Positions 23,721 through 36,400 of a stretch of 64,000 bases of DNA are shown here, piece by piece. The stretch spans positions 73,895,005-73,959,004 of the forward strand of contig NC_088300.1 of assembly GCF_032854445.1 (NCBI RefSeq), read 5' to 3'. Source of the DNA: Liolophura sinensis (taxonomy: Eukaryota; Mollusca; Polyplacophora; Chitonida; Chitonidae). The notes beneath the pieces were generated by a model. That model worked only from the letters and a program-made list of their open reading frames with translations, was not told the DNA's origin and searched no databases. How positions within the stretch are numbered: position 1 is the first letter of the stretch; each line of letters starts with the position of its first letter. A program made the translations under genes and the position numbers.

Positions 23721-24910
23721 GAAACAATCTTGTAAGTAAAGTAACCTAGCTCTTAGTAATACGCAGCATCACATTAAAAGTGAGAGTAAGTGCTGACAGC
23801 TTCTTCGTGTAACATTTTGGCAGTAATAATAATGGCAGTTCAAAGTGACAAATCCTGTTGAACTGGGAAGTATCATCATTTATGATCTAATTTAATAGTG
23901 GAATTTTTTTCCACCTCCTTTCTCACATAGGTGTCGTTATACATCAATAATCCGAGTGAAACGTAATTTGCTTCTAATGGTGCAAAAACATCGTACATGT
24001 CAGCTCTATACAAAATTCAGATATGTGAAGGTAGTGAATGAGCTGCTAACTCTTAACATTTAAAATGTTTTTAAACTGTAACTATATATGGGACCTTCTG
24101 ATTTAAAAAAAAAAAAAACATATATTTAATGATTATCCAAAAACAACAGACAGTATCACTCTGCCACTAGTTATTGTTTATCCCTGACTGGATGCTAATT
24201 TTAAAGAAAACATGAAAATGATGGAAATATAAGAAATATGGAAATATAAGACTTGTTCATCTGAACACCATGTCATTTTTAGATATCACCTTGTAAATAA
24301 TAGGTAAAACATTATCAAGGTAACTCCTATTATACAAGTATAAAAATCCACATGATAAAATCCAAGCCCTACATTGCATTTCTGTAGCTCCTTTTCAACA
24401 AAGGGGATGTATTGCTCAGGCTATACTCACTCACCAAATTATGTATTCAATATCTGCTACAATTTTAGCTAAAAACATACAGTTCATCGAGAACCCGGTT
24501 CAGTTTTTTACATCTTACGTGTACACAACCCTCACATGTAATGCTACACACAATACACTTAAACAACTATGGCAACAACAATATATATGCAGTATCCTCT
24601 GCCATAGTTGCCACACTGTGAAATGACTCGTGAATTATTGAGTCAAAAACATGTACACATAACCAATTTGATGACAAAGTAAATGTACAGCCATTTAACA
24701 AAAATGTTATCAACAAGACATAGTATGCATCAGGGAAGACTACTGTGTTGTCATAAACATATAAAAAATATGGCAAGAATGACCAGTAACCTAATGCTTC
24801 TTTCTTGATAGGTGAGGATTAGAACAATTTAACTTAGAATCTCAACACGTAAGTTACCTCACAAAACTTTAAAGCATTCATTTCCCAGACTCTTACAACT
24901 TATAGAAAAC
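23721..24910. other. Intergenic AT-rich DNA
   Basis: No exon, RNA gene or repeat family recognised; short poly-A at about 24105-24119. Confidence 0.5.
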
Positions 24911-24914
24911 TGAT

Positions 24915-24958
24915 TTGTTTGTTTATTTGATCGGTGTTTTACGCCTCACTCAAGAATC
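24915..24958 (-). mobile_element. Short 3' fragment of SINE family A
   Basis: gtttatttgatcggtgtttt acgcctcactcaagaat is the SINE 3' end. It abuts the 76-bp array directly. Confidence 0.6.
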
Positions 24959-24984
24959 AAGAAATTGATACATGTACAGTATTG

Positions 24985-25350
24985 ATTGTACAAGTTGACA
25001 GTGAGCAGTAATCTCACACCCACACAGTCTATGTACACACTCGACAGCAGTGAAGTAGGCCATGTAGGAGTTAACAGTGAGCAGTAATCTCACACCCACA
25101 CAGTCTGTGTACACACTCGACAGCAGTGAAGTAGGCCATGTAGGAGTTAACAGTGAGCAGTAATCTCACACCCACACAGTCTGTGTACACACACGACAGC
25201 AGTGAAGTAGGCCATGTAGGAGATGACAGTAAGCAGTAATCTCACACCCACACAGTCTGTGTACACACTCGACAGCAGTGAAGCAGGCCATGTAGGAGAT
25301 GACAGTAAGCAGTAATCTCACACCCACAGTCTGTGTACACACACATGGCA
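24985..25350 (+). repeat. 76-bp tandem array, about 4.5 copies
   Basis: The unit contains cagtgagcagtaatctcaca cccacacagtctgtgtacac and cagcagtgaagtaggccatg. The last copy lacks a CA pair. Confidence 0.92.
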
Positions 25351-26910
25351 TGGCATCTGCAAAGTAGTGGTATGTACCACCAGTAAGCAGTAGTTAGTGC
25401 AAATGAAATACACAGTTAAAATGATAAAATGGATGCTGACATATATATATGTAGTCATACCCTGTGGTTGGTAGATATATCATGTAGAAAAATGGTTACC
25501 TCTTACTACATGGTGGTGGGGTGTTTTCAGGTGAGTCATTTATGCTTACAGTCGTTGAACCTAATCACCATATCAGGTTAAAAGCCTGTTTATATTTTCA
25601 TTCACTCTTAAAGAACAAACACTGCTATACCCTTTCCAAAGCAAATTGCGGCTTCAGTCCAAACTGTTAACTGTTTTCTTGAAATGAATGACTAATATAC
25701 TTCCAGTTTGCCCACGCAATTTCAATGCAAAGGCAGAAATAAACAAAAGACCACAGATTAGCTACTTTACACTGGAATTGTTCCTCACTATAAAAACAGA
25801 TCAGTTTAACTGTGCTAGTTGCTTTTCGTTATTTACAGCATATGTGTTGATGACACTAAAGCCTAGTTATTCATCTATTCTTCACACTAAACTTACACGT
25901 AAAACACTTCTTCTCTTTGTACTATAATGAACGTGTGTATATGCCACACAGGACAGCATTATTTAACTCAAACAAAACATTTTTGATTGTTACTTCTATT
26001 TCTTGCCAGGGGAACTCGATAAGTCCAATACCAGGTATGGAATTCCACAGATTACTTATAGCTGCAGTTATGATACAAAACTGCTGTAAGTTAAAAATGA
26101 CATCAGTTGACCTGTCTTCACAAGCATGTGCATATAATGAAACTTCATATACAAAGATCAGTAAGAGTAAGAACAGTCTAAGGCTAAAATAACTTCACAG
26201 GAGGTATATGGCACTGTATACAGGCCAAATCCTACACAGTTCTGGGCACCATAAAGTGGAGAAAATTAGATGATATATATACACAGTAAAACCATATTAT
26301 TTACAATGACAAGTACATGTAACAAATGTGTCCAGCAATCCAGTCTGGGTAGGAAAATGAACAATTAAATATTGCACCTTAAAACTGAGGCTGTACACAA
26401 CCATCAACACATTTTCACATACATGCAAGGCCATGTAGACTTTTATAAACTCATGACTCTCAACTTGATTTTCATCAGTCATACATTGAGATGTTGAATT
26501 GTCAACTACAGTTTCTCTTAAAATTATGCATACTGGGTATGTACAACTAAATAACCATAACATCCAGAACAAAGGAACTTTTCTGGGATTCTCATTAAAT
26601 TTCTGACTTTTGATGAGCCCTAAAATAAACTACAAGTGTTTAATAAAAATTAAAAAAAAAAAAAACACACACGCAGATTTTTCAAAGGCACTGAATTTCC
26701 CAATTGTTTTAAGAACTTAAATAAATAACTGTGTAAGCTCTGTAAATGTACGTTGCGTATAGGAAGACCTTCAGGAGCAATCTATATTTTACTAACAAAA
26801 TTATCAAATACTAAATTACATCAATAAATATCTGCATCCCAATGTTTTATACTAACTGAACACATATTCTTAGCAGACAACTGACAAGAGCTGCACATAT
26901 TGCTTTATTA
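25351..26910. other. Intergenic AT-rich DNA, downstream of ENTPD
   Basis: No gene recognised. Read on the minus strand, AATAAA (plus-strand tttatt at 26902-26907) could be the ENTPD polyadenylation signal, which would give a 3' UTR of about 550 bp containing the 24-bp array. Confidence 0.4.
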
Positions 26911-26917
26911 ATACATG

Positions 26918-27135
26918 TAAATGTTAACAATTCTGATACATGTAAATGTTGACAATCTGAATACATGTAAATGTTGACAATCTGATACATGTAAATGTTA
27001 ACAATCTGATACATGTAAATGTTGACAATCTCATACATGTAAATGTTGACAATCTCATACATGTAAATGTTAACAATCTGATACATGTAAAATGTTGACA
27101 ATCTCATACATGTAAATGTTAACAATCTGTTGCAT
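26918..27135 (+). repeat. 24-bp tandem array, about 9 copies
   Basis: The unit tgatacatgtaaatgttgac aatc has small changes (tgatac/catac, gttgac/gttaac). It lies just downstream of the ENTPD stop and may be in the 3' UTR. Confidence 0.9.
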
Positions 27136-27458
27136 GCACAATCTGATCACTTACTGCAGTACTTTAACCGCTGAGTAGAGCTGTCTTCAGTGTTATTAAG
27201 TTGTTTACTTGCATTTATGTTAATACCTGATGTGTGTTTTGGGTCATACTAATATTCTGGTTTATTGGTGTCAGAGCAAACACAGGACACTCCCACACCT
27301 TACCAGATACTAATTAAAACAAAGTTTCTGGATTTCCAGCCCTTGGTGAACCAGCTGGGGTGGAATTGAACTTTTACTGAACCTCCACAGAAGCCAGTAA
27401 TTCTCTCAACCAGCAAGAGAACCTCCTCATTAATATTTGGTGTCGCGTTACATCAATC

Positions 27459-30400
27459 TCAAGCACTGTAACCATAACCAGACACATACTCCAAACCAGG
27501 CTGTGATTGGTCAATCTCCGTCATGAAGTAGGTCATGGAAGGGACACGACTCATGGCCGCTCTCTTGCTGGGGCACAGATTAAGACGACGTACATAGAGA
27601 ATGATGGCCATAAAGACAACACAAAAGCAGAACACAATCACGTATTCGGGTAAAACACAGATGACCTCTTCACTGGGACAGCCTCTACTGATGCCTCGTG
27701 TTTCTCTATTTCCCTGTAACACAACAATTTTACTGACAATTGAATCTTCAAGGTCCACATTTTGAAATTTAACCAAAATAACAATTCAGGAGGTAACACA
27801 AGTTAAAAATACATTAACAATGCTATTTCACATCTTGCATCACTTTCAGGTCAAAGCACACTTGTTAACTTTGAGGCCACTCTAAAGCATCTGCTTTCAC
27901 TTTGGCATGGTAAGAATGAAGCAATAGCTTTCCAAATGTTCAAAGAGAAAATGGGAACACTAAGTGAGAACTAGATCCATAGATCTGTAAATGTAACCTG
28001 TATGTCTATTTTGATGAGGTTTGATGTTGCTCTTACCATTATTTGATGACAGTTTTTTGACGTCTCCCTCCAGCTATACTTAGTCCCCATGCTGAGTATA
28101 CTATACCTTGCTACAAACCATACACAAACCAATACTTGATCCCCTCAGTGTCAAGTAAAATTGAATAGACGCCTCTCACTCATGAGAATAAAGATGTACT
28201 GGGTGTAATTCTATTTTTTTTACATTAGAGCTCCAAGTCTTATGTCTGACTTAAGTCAGGATTGAACCCACATCTCCCATGGATAGAAACTAAAGCATAC
28301 CTGAGTGGTATAATCTTGTCCTGTGGATCAGAGCTCCAAGTCTTATGTCTGACTTAAGTCAGGATTGAACCCACATCTCCCATGGATAGAAACTAACGCA
28401 TACCGGAGTGGTATAATCTTGTCCTGTGGATCAGAGCTCCAAGTCTTATGTCTGACTTAAGTCAGGATTGAACCCACATCTCCCATGGATAGAAACTAAC
28501 GCATACCGGAGTGGTATAATCTTGTCCTGTGGATCAGAGCTCCTAGTCTTATGTCTGACTTAAGTCAGGATTGAACCCACATCTCCCATGGATAGAAACT
28601 AAAGCATACCTGAGTGGTATAATCTTGTCCTGTGGATCAGAGCTCCAAGTCTTATGTCTGACTTAAGTCAGGATTGAACCCACATCTCCCATGGATAGAA
28701 ACTAACGCATACCGGAGTGGTATAATCTTGTCCTGTGGATCAGAGCTCCAAGTCTTATGTCTGACTTAAGTCAGGATTGAACCCACATCTCCCATGGATA
28801 GAAACTAACGCATACCGGAGTGGTATAATCTTGTCCTGTGGATCAGAGCTCCTAGTCTTATGTCTGACTTAAGTCAGGATTGAACCCACATCTCCCACGG
28901 TGAAAACTAACACATACCTGAGTGGTACAATCTTGTCCTGTGGATCAGAGCTCCAAGTTTTATGCCTGACCTAAGTTAGGATTGAACCAACATCTCCCAT
29001 GGATAGAAACTAACACCTACCTGAGTGGTATAAATCTTGTTCTGTAGATCAGAGCTCCAAGCGTCCACTGGACATCTTTGCCATTTACCAGTTGAGCAGA
29101 GCGGAAATTTGTGTATGTCGTTGGAAATTTGAAACCATCATGCAGTACTGCATGTATCCAAGCAGATTTAAAACATTGCAGTCTGTAAGAAAAGTAGGCT
29201 TCAAACTGAAGATCAACAATATTGATATAAGTAAATCACTAAAATGGGCTGGAGAAAATGAACTGTCATTCTTCAGCATTCATGCATGTTTGCAAGGTGT
29301 TTATTCAAGCAAATTCTGAAGGCATTATTCTGTGTTCACTGATAATACTGTACTTTTGAGAGGCCCTGAAACTGGTCAATCCAACCAATGTAATTTTGTC
29401 TCCAAAATCAAATTAAAAATGTGCATAAATTGTACTGAAGGCTACTCTTTCACATGCGAAAAAGTTCAGAAAAAGTTCATGTGGGTACATACGTGGGCTT
29501 CATCCTCAACACAAAGTCTTTGATATACATGTAAACTTTGATATTATAATCAGCTATCAATGTCTAAGTAAAGCCTTCAATTGTCACATTTAAAACCATC
29601 CAAGACAAGATGATAGAGAAGTCATCCTTGCATGTCATGACAGATCAGTATATCATTTATACCTGAAGCGTTGCTGATCAGCTTTTGGGTACAGTTTCCT
29701 CTCATACCAGTCCATCAAGGTGGACCACTCTGTATTGCAGTAGTTCTGGAATAGAAATGTATGCCTGTGGTCATACCGGTTATTAATAATTATTCATGTT
29801 CACGAGGAGTCATTAGGTGCGCGAACATATATACTGTGTATTTTTGTGACAGGGTGCGTCCATGCCACCAAAGTGCTAACGCCACTGAAGTATCACGCTG
29901 AAGACACCGGGCCTGACACCCATCCAGTCACATTATACCGATACCTGGCCAATCAGTCCTATTCCCTTGTTCTAACTTCCCCCCCACCCCCATTGATGAG
30001 TGCCAAGCAAGGCAGCAACAAGTACCATTTTTTAAGTCTTCGGTATGACCTACATTTACAAACAATTATCTAAAAATATGATTTAAAGTTCTACCAGATG
30101 CTACATGTATATACATAGAGATGAAAATAAATTGCACAAGTATTTGATCACATTTTCTTTCATTTACCTGAAGGGCCACCTGCTATGACAGAGGACAAGC
30201 AAAGGGCAACTGCTGTTCGGAGACATTTTGTTCATAATTTCAACCTGTTTCTTTCTTTAATTGTGTATTTTATGCTCTTTTCAAGAAAATTTTCAAGTCT
30301 TACGAAGAATGTCAGGATGAAGGGCGTAGGAACCCTGGCAGTGGCCACTACCCTTCACCTAGTACACAGTAGCTGACAAACCACCTTAGATAGAGCCACA

Positions 30401-33400
30401 GCTAAACCTGTGTGTACCCAACAGTCAAATAAAAAGTAAAAACATTAATAACTAACATTATTAAGATTACCTTAGCTGCTCCCACAAACTTGTCACTGTT
30501 GTATGGACCCGCCATGCGGAACACATCCTCTGTGGTGTACCAAAATTCGGAAAACCCAAAAAACTCGCTGTTGTGGAAGTTAATGTCGGGCTGAAAGACT
30601 CCATTCATGGAGCACATGAACTTCTGACAAGGGACGGTCAAGTTCAGCAATGGCATGACGGCAGCACGGCAGGCGAGGAAATCCCCAGTGCCCTTAAAGT
30701 ACAAGGTCACATCATCCACAGGATCATCTGACTGCTGAATCATGTTGACAGGAAGACAGGGGTCAAGCAGGGGGAGCTCTTTACTTCTACCTATAGATCT
30801 ACACAGAAAAACAACAATACACAGTTAAAAAAATACATTACACTTGCACAAAATCCAATGGTCTGAGTTGAACTTTTTAGTCAGTCTAATTTAGCAATCA
30901 TATGTTAAGAGCTACGTTAACAAAGTTACTGTTTGTTTGCTTTAATAGGGTTACATGATGCTTTCAAGACAACTGATGTCATATCTTTGACTGTCATCCT
31001 TTACAGCAGAGCAAAACCAATACAACATATGCACGTCGCAGCCTCATTGCACATCAAGCTTAATGTAAAAAAATTCATATTTTATACTTTTTAACGGCCA
31101 CTCTCTTTTTAAGCATATTTTCCATCAATGGTCAGAAATTTTTGGAAATGATGTGAATTATGAACTTATAGGTTTCACGTGATCAGCTTAAAGACACCAA
31201 AAAAGCAGTAGTCCTTATGAAAACTGTAGTTTACAGCCATTTTGTTAGTAAACATCCAAAATTTCAGTAGGAAATGAAAACTACTGAAAAATAAAAACTT
31301 CAATCTAACAGCAATACTTACCGCTCTGTGTAGGTGGTTTTAGCCTGTGACTCTCAGTGGGTGGTTTCAGCCTACAATCTCAGTGGATGGTTTCAGCCTA
31401 CCAATCTCAGTGGATGGTTTCAGCCTACCAATCTCAGTGGATGGTTTCAGCCTATCAATCTCAGTGGATGGTTTCAGCCTACCAATCTCAGTGGATGGTT
31501 TCAGCCTAGCATTCAGTGGCTGGTTTCGGCCTACCAATCTCAGTGGATGGTTTCAGCCTATCACTCAGTGGCTGGTTTCAGCCTACCAATCTCAGTGGAT
31601 GGTTTCAGCCTATCACTCAGTGGCTGGTTTCAGCCTACCAATCTCAGTGGATGGTTTCAGCCTACCAATCTCAGTGGATGGTTTCAGCCTACCAATCTCA
31701 GTGGATGGTTTCAGCCTACCAATCTCGATGGATGGTTTCAGCCTACCAATCTCAATGGATGGTTTCAGCCTAGCATTCAGTGGCTGGTTTTGGCCTACCA
31801 ATCTCAGCGGATGGTTTCAGCCTACCACTCAGAGGTTGGTTTCAGCCTACCAATCTCAGTGGATGGTTTCAGCCTACCAATCTCAGTGGATGGTTTCAGC
31901 CTACCAATCTCAGTGGATGGTTTCAACCTACCAATCTCAGCAGATGGTTTCAGCCTACCAATCTCAGTGGATGGTTTCAGCCTATCAATCACAGTGGATG
32001 GTTTCAGCCTACCAATCTCAGTGGATGGTTTCAGTCTAGCACTCAGTGGCTGGTTTCAGCCTAGCACTCAGTGGTTGGTTTCAGCCTACCAATCTCAGTG
32101 GATGGTTTCAGCATACCAGAGAGGTACTGCTGATTTGATGGCACGTCAAACTGGTCCTGCCCCTTTTATCAATGAACCCTAGTGACACTGGTAGTCCCTC
32201 CAGGTGACCACAGACCACTGAACACACTGATTTCCATAAATATTCCAGATCATTGTTCATTTAACAGGTAATTTGATTTTAATTTAAATTAACCTAATGT
32301 TACACTGTCATTGTCTGAAGTCATGCCACTTACGTGGAGTTATGGGACTTGGATAGGTGTGGTTTAATCAGCATCATCTCATATCTCTCTCTGGCCTCAT
32401 TAGCACCATAACCCAGGAATGTAGTGACGTAAACTCGGTAGGTGTGATCAAGATCAGATTGCCGACAACCAAGATTAAATTCCGCCAACAGATTTTTGGA
32501 GATTTCTTTCTCCTGTAACGTCAAAAACTAAATGCAAAACCTTTGACAACTATACATTTATGCTGATAGACAATGACAGGCCAAAGAAGAGGGAGTAGTC
32601 AATTGCTGGCATTATGGACAGGAATTGATACATCTGATACAATTGTTATATATTATATAACATATAACACAATGATCTTATCCTTAAGCTCAGCTTTGGA
32701 AAGACATCAATGATGCAAAAGGGAAACACTTCTAAAACTGCAAGACATGTATTTTATCCATGTTAGTCTAGCTATAAATGTCAGAAACAATAACGACAAA
32801 ACACAAAAGAAAATCAAAGAGTAACCAAGTCATTCAGATAAGTTAGACGAATCCTATGGATGTGTTCAACATGTGAAATCATTTATACTGGAGGTGCAGG
32901 GAGTATCATGGAAGGTTTGTATAAATGCTGTGCATGTCTGTTTTCTCTCCACATCCTACAGCGAAACACCATTACTATTTAATATTCTTCAGGATGGATG
33001 AGAAATGAACATGCATTCATTTATGTGAGTTGTGTTTATTTATTTGATTGTTGTTTAATACCATATTCATGAGATTTTCTCTCATATGATGGTGGTCACT
33101 TTTATGGTTGGAGAAAACTGGAGCTCCAGGGGTATACTACCGATGTTTGGCAAATCTCCTCTCAGCTAGTAAGGATCCATGCATTAAAAGAAAATTAAAA
33201 GTCCAACCAACAAGACAAGGCAAGCAACACAACAGGAAATTTGAACTATAGTGTTAGTTAATAGTTGGTGAGTTATTGTGGTATTATGATAACAGTCGCA
33301 AAATTACCAACCTTTAATAACTAAAGCAACAATGCCAAAGAAAATGGCAAGCAATTCTTCAGACATTAAATACTTCGCTTCATAGTAAATCTTGATCACC

Positions 33401-36400
33401 TCACCGTTACTCACAGTGATGACTTACCATCAAGCATAAACATAAATTAAAATCACCTGTCACACCTTCACTCCACATGATGATTTAGTAAAAAACTGGA
33501 AACAAAAATCACCTGTCAAACCTTCACATCAGATGGCGGTTTACTACAAAAACCTAAACATGAAATCATCTCCGCCACACCTTTAGTCTAGAAGATGATT
33601 TTACTACAAACCTAACCCTAAATTCGCCTCTCACATCTTTACTCCAGATGATGATTTAACTACAAACCTAACCCTAAAATCATCTGTCACACCTTTACTC
33701 CAGATGATGATTTTACCATAAACCTAACCTTAAAATCATGTCACATCTTTACTCCACATGATGATTTTACCACAAACCTAACCCTAAAATCATCTCTGTC
33801 ACATCTTTACTCCAGATGATGATTTTACCACAATCCTAACCCTAAAATCATCTGTCACACCTTTACTCCAAATGATGATTTTACCACAAACCTAACCCTA
33901 AAATCATGTCTGTCACACCGTTGCTCCAGATGATGATTTTATCGCAAACCTAACCCTAAAATCATCTGTCATACCTTTACTCCAAATGATGATTTTACCA
34001 CAAACCTAACTCTAAAATCATTTCTGTCACACCATTGCTCCAGATGATGATTTTACTGCAAACCTAACCCTAAAATCATCTGTCACACCTTTACTCCAGA
34101 TGATGATTTTACCACAAACCTAACCCTAAAATTATGTCACATCTTTACTCCAGATGATGATTTTACCACAAACCTAACCCTAAATTCATCTGTCACACCT
34201 TTACTCCAGATGATGATTTCACCATAAACCTAACCCTAAAATCATCTGTCACATCTTTACTCCAGATGATGATTTTACCACACACCTAACCCTAAAATCA
34301 TCTGTCACATCTTTACTCCAGATGATGATTTTACCACAAACCTACCCCTAAAATCACCTGTCACATCTTTACTCCAGATGATGATTTTACTACAAACCTA
34401 ACCCTAAAATTATCTGTCACATCTTTACTCCAGATGATGATTTTACCACAAACCTAACCCTAAAATCATCTGTCACATCTTTACTCCAGATGATGATTTT
34501 ACCACAAACCTAACCCTAAAATCAACATTGTCATCTTAACTCCATGTGCTCATTTACCAACAAACTTTATCCCATATTATACATTATGCCCATGAAGAAT
34601 TGCTTGTCATTTAATATCAATAACTACTGGGGTAAGAGGAGAGAGAGTGCAGATAATAACCTTTGTTGTTTCGTATCTTACAGTGTTGGGCACTTCAAAG
34701 GCAATCTGTACAGATGCTCCTCCCATGTCAATCATGCCAACTGTACGCCTACGGATGTGTGGGGACGGTCGGCCGTTGGACCCCACGCCAGGGACATGAA
34801 CAGCCACCAGGGGGTGCTCTGAAACAACACAAAGTCTGACTAAAAAAAATGACTAGGTCTCAAGTATGTGTGAATGTTACTTGTGAAGATATCTTGGATA
34901 AAATGTACGTTCATGTATATTACCATCTTTCCAGTAGGAAAACAATTTGTTCACTTAATCGGAATCGTTTTTAACACCGAATTCAGGAATGGATGGAGGT
35001 AACCAAAATACGCAACATATACCACCAACTACTGGCAAGTTATTGACAAGCTTTTCCACACATGACATACAGATATGCACGCCATATGCATCAAGACAAG
35101 TGGTTTTCACCAAATGTTAGTTTGTATAAACAAAATCTGCTTTACACAAAACCCAAGCATAGATCAAGATGCTGACTATGCCCACTCTTCACTACTAAAC
35201 CTATCTCAACAAGATTTTTGGAGGCTCAAGACGCAGAGGCAGAATGAACATCAGGCTAGGTGTTGATGATCGAAATACACAACATCATTACAAAATCTGA
35301 AGTGACAGAGTTCTTCCAGTGCAGTGTTGACCTGAAAAACCAATACATCACAAAAAGTGTTAGAGCTCTCCAAATTTAGAAGTGATGTAATTCATTTTGG
35401 TAGAACAAGATTTACAACTTTAGGAGAAGCATTTCAGTAGATATAGCAACAACACCAAAAAGTTTATATAAGGGCAGACAGATGGATAACACAAATTCAT
35501 AATATGACCCATAATACCAGAACATGGTGTGAAGCTCTGAACATGGGGATCAACCAATATAATAAGGGCATGTCAAAACATGTCTAATCTTAATTATTTT
35601 TTCTTGCCAATGGCCATACCTTCTTCACCATGGACAAATTTGTTCAGAACAAAGTTGATGGCCACCCAGGAGTACACGCCTTCCTGTTTGCCTGTGATCA
35701 CCTCAAAGTGATTTTCAGCCACGAGGAAGCTGTACTCTCTAGGGATGTCCTGGCGAAGCTCCTCCAAGATGCCATTCTGTTCACTGCACACAGAAAGTAC
35801 ATTTAGTAACATTCAATATCAACTAGAAAACAAGATACTTTTAAGCCGTTGTTGGCACAATTCTATAATGAATATACATTCACTGAATGCTGTGTAGTGA
35901 AGGATGAGATCAATGACTGTCAATGACATCAAAGATGTACTCCTGAATATTCATCAACTTGTTTAAATCTATAAAGAGTGTACAATATATATTAACAAAC
36001 AGAACTGAGCCTGGAAAAAACACTTCAACATGCCTAGTACTTGAAAGAAGTTTTGATGTTAAGCCTACTTGAGCTTGCTTGAGGTAAAAAAAATTGAGAT
36101 CGCTTTGCCTTTAAAGATGTCTCAAAGGTAAAGTGAGGAACTTATACTAGTTACCTTAACGAAAGGAGTCTCATTCCGGCTGTTGCTAGGATATATAAAG
36201 GTGTTTCTTTATGTTTGCTCTCCGGAACAAACTGAGATGCATAATCTAAGAGGGGTTTCATGTAAATACTGGCCTCGCTTGGTCGGTCAGCATATTCTGA
36301 CAAACCTGGTGGCAGACATAAATGTATTTATACATACATGTACAATAGTAATGCTAAATGGGTTAATGTAACATTGGCATGGTGTTTATAGAGTATTACG

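Noticed and set aside
29092-29319. Plus-strand open frame of 75 codons as the missing ENTPD exon
   Set aside because: Wrong strand and no similarity to the expected region; the minus-strand translation also lacks it.
31334-32182. Plus-strand 282-codon SGWFQPTNL repeat protein
   Set aside because: A product of the 27/24-bp minisatellite in an ENTPD intron, open in several frames at once.
33440-34530. Interstitial telomere
   Set aside because: Only one telomere-like motif per 56-bp unit; the rest of the unit is unrelated.
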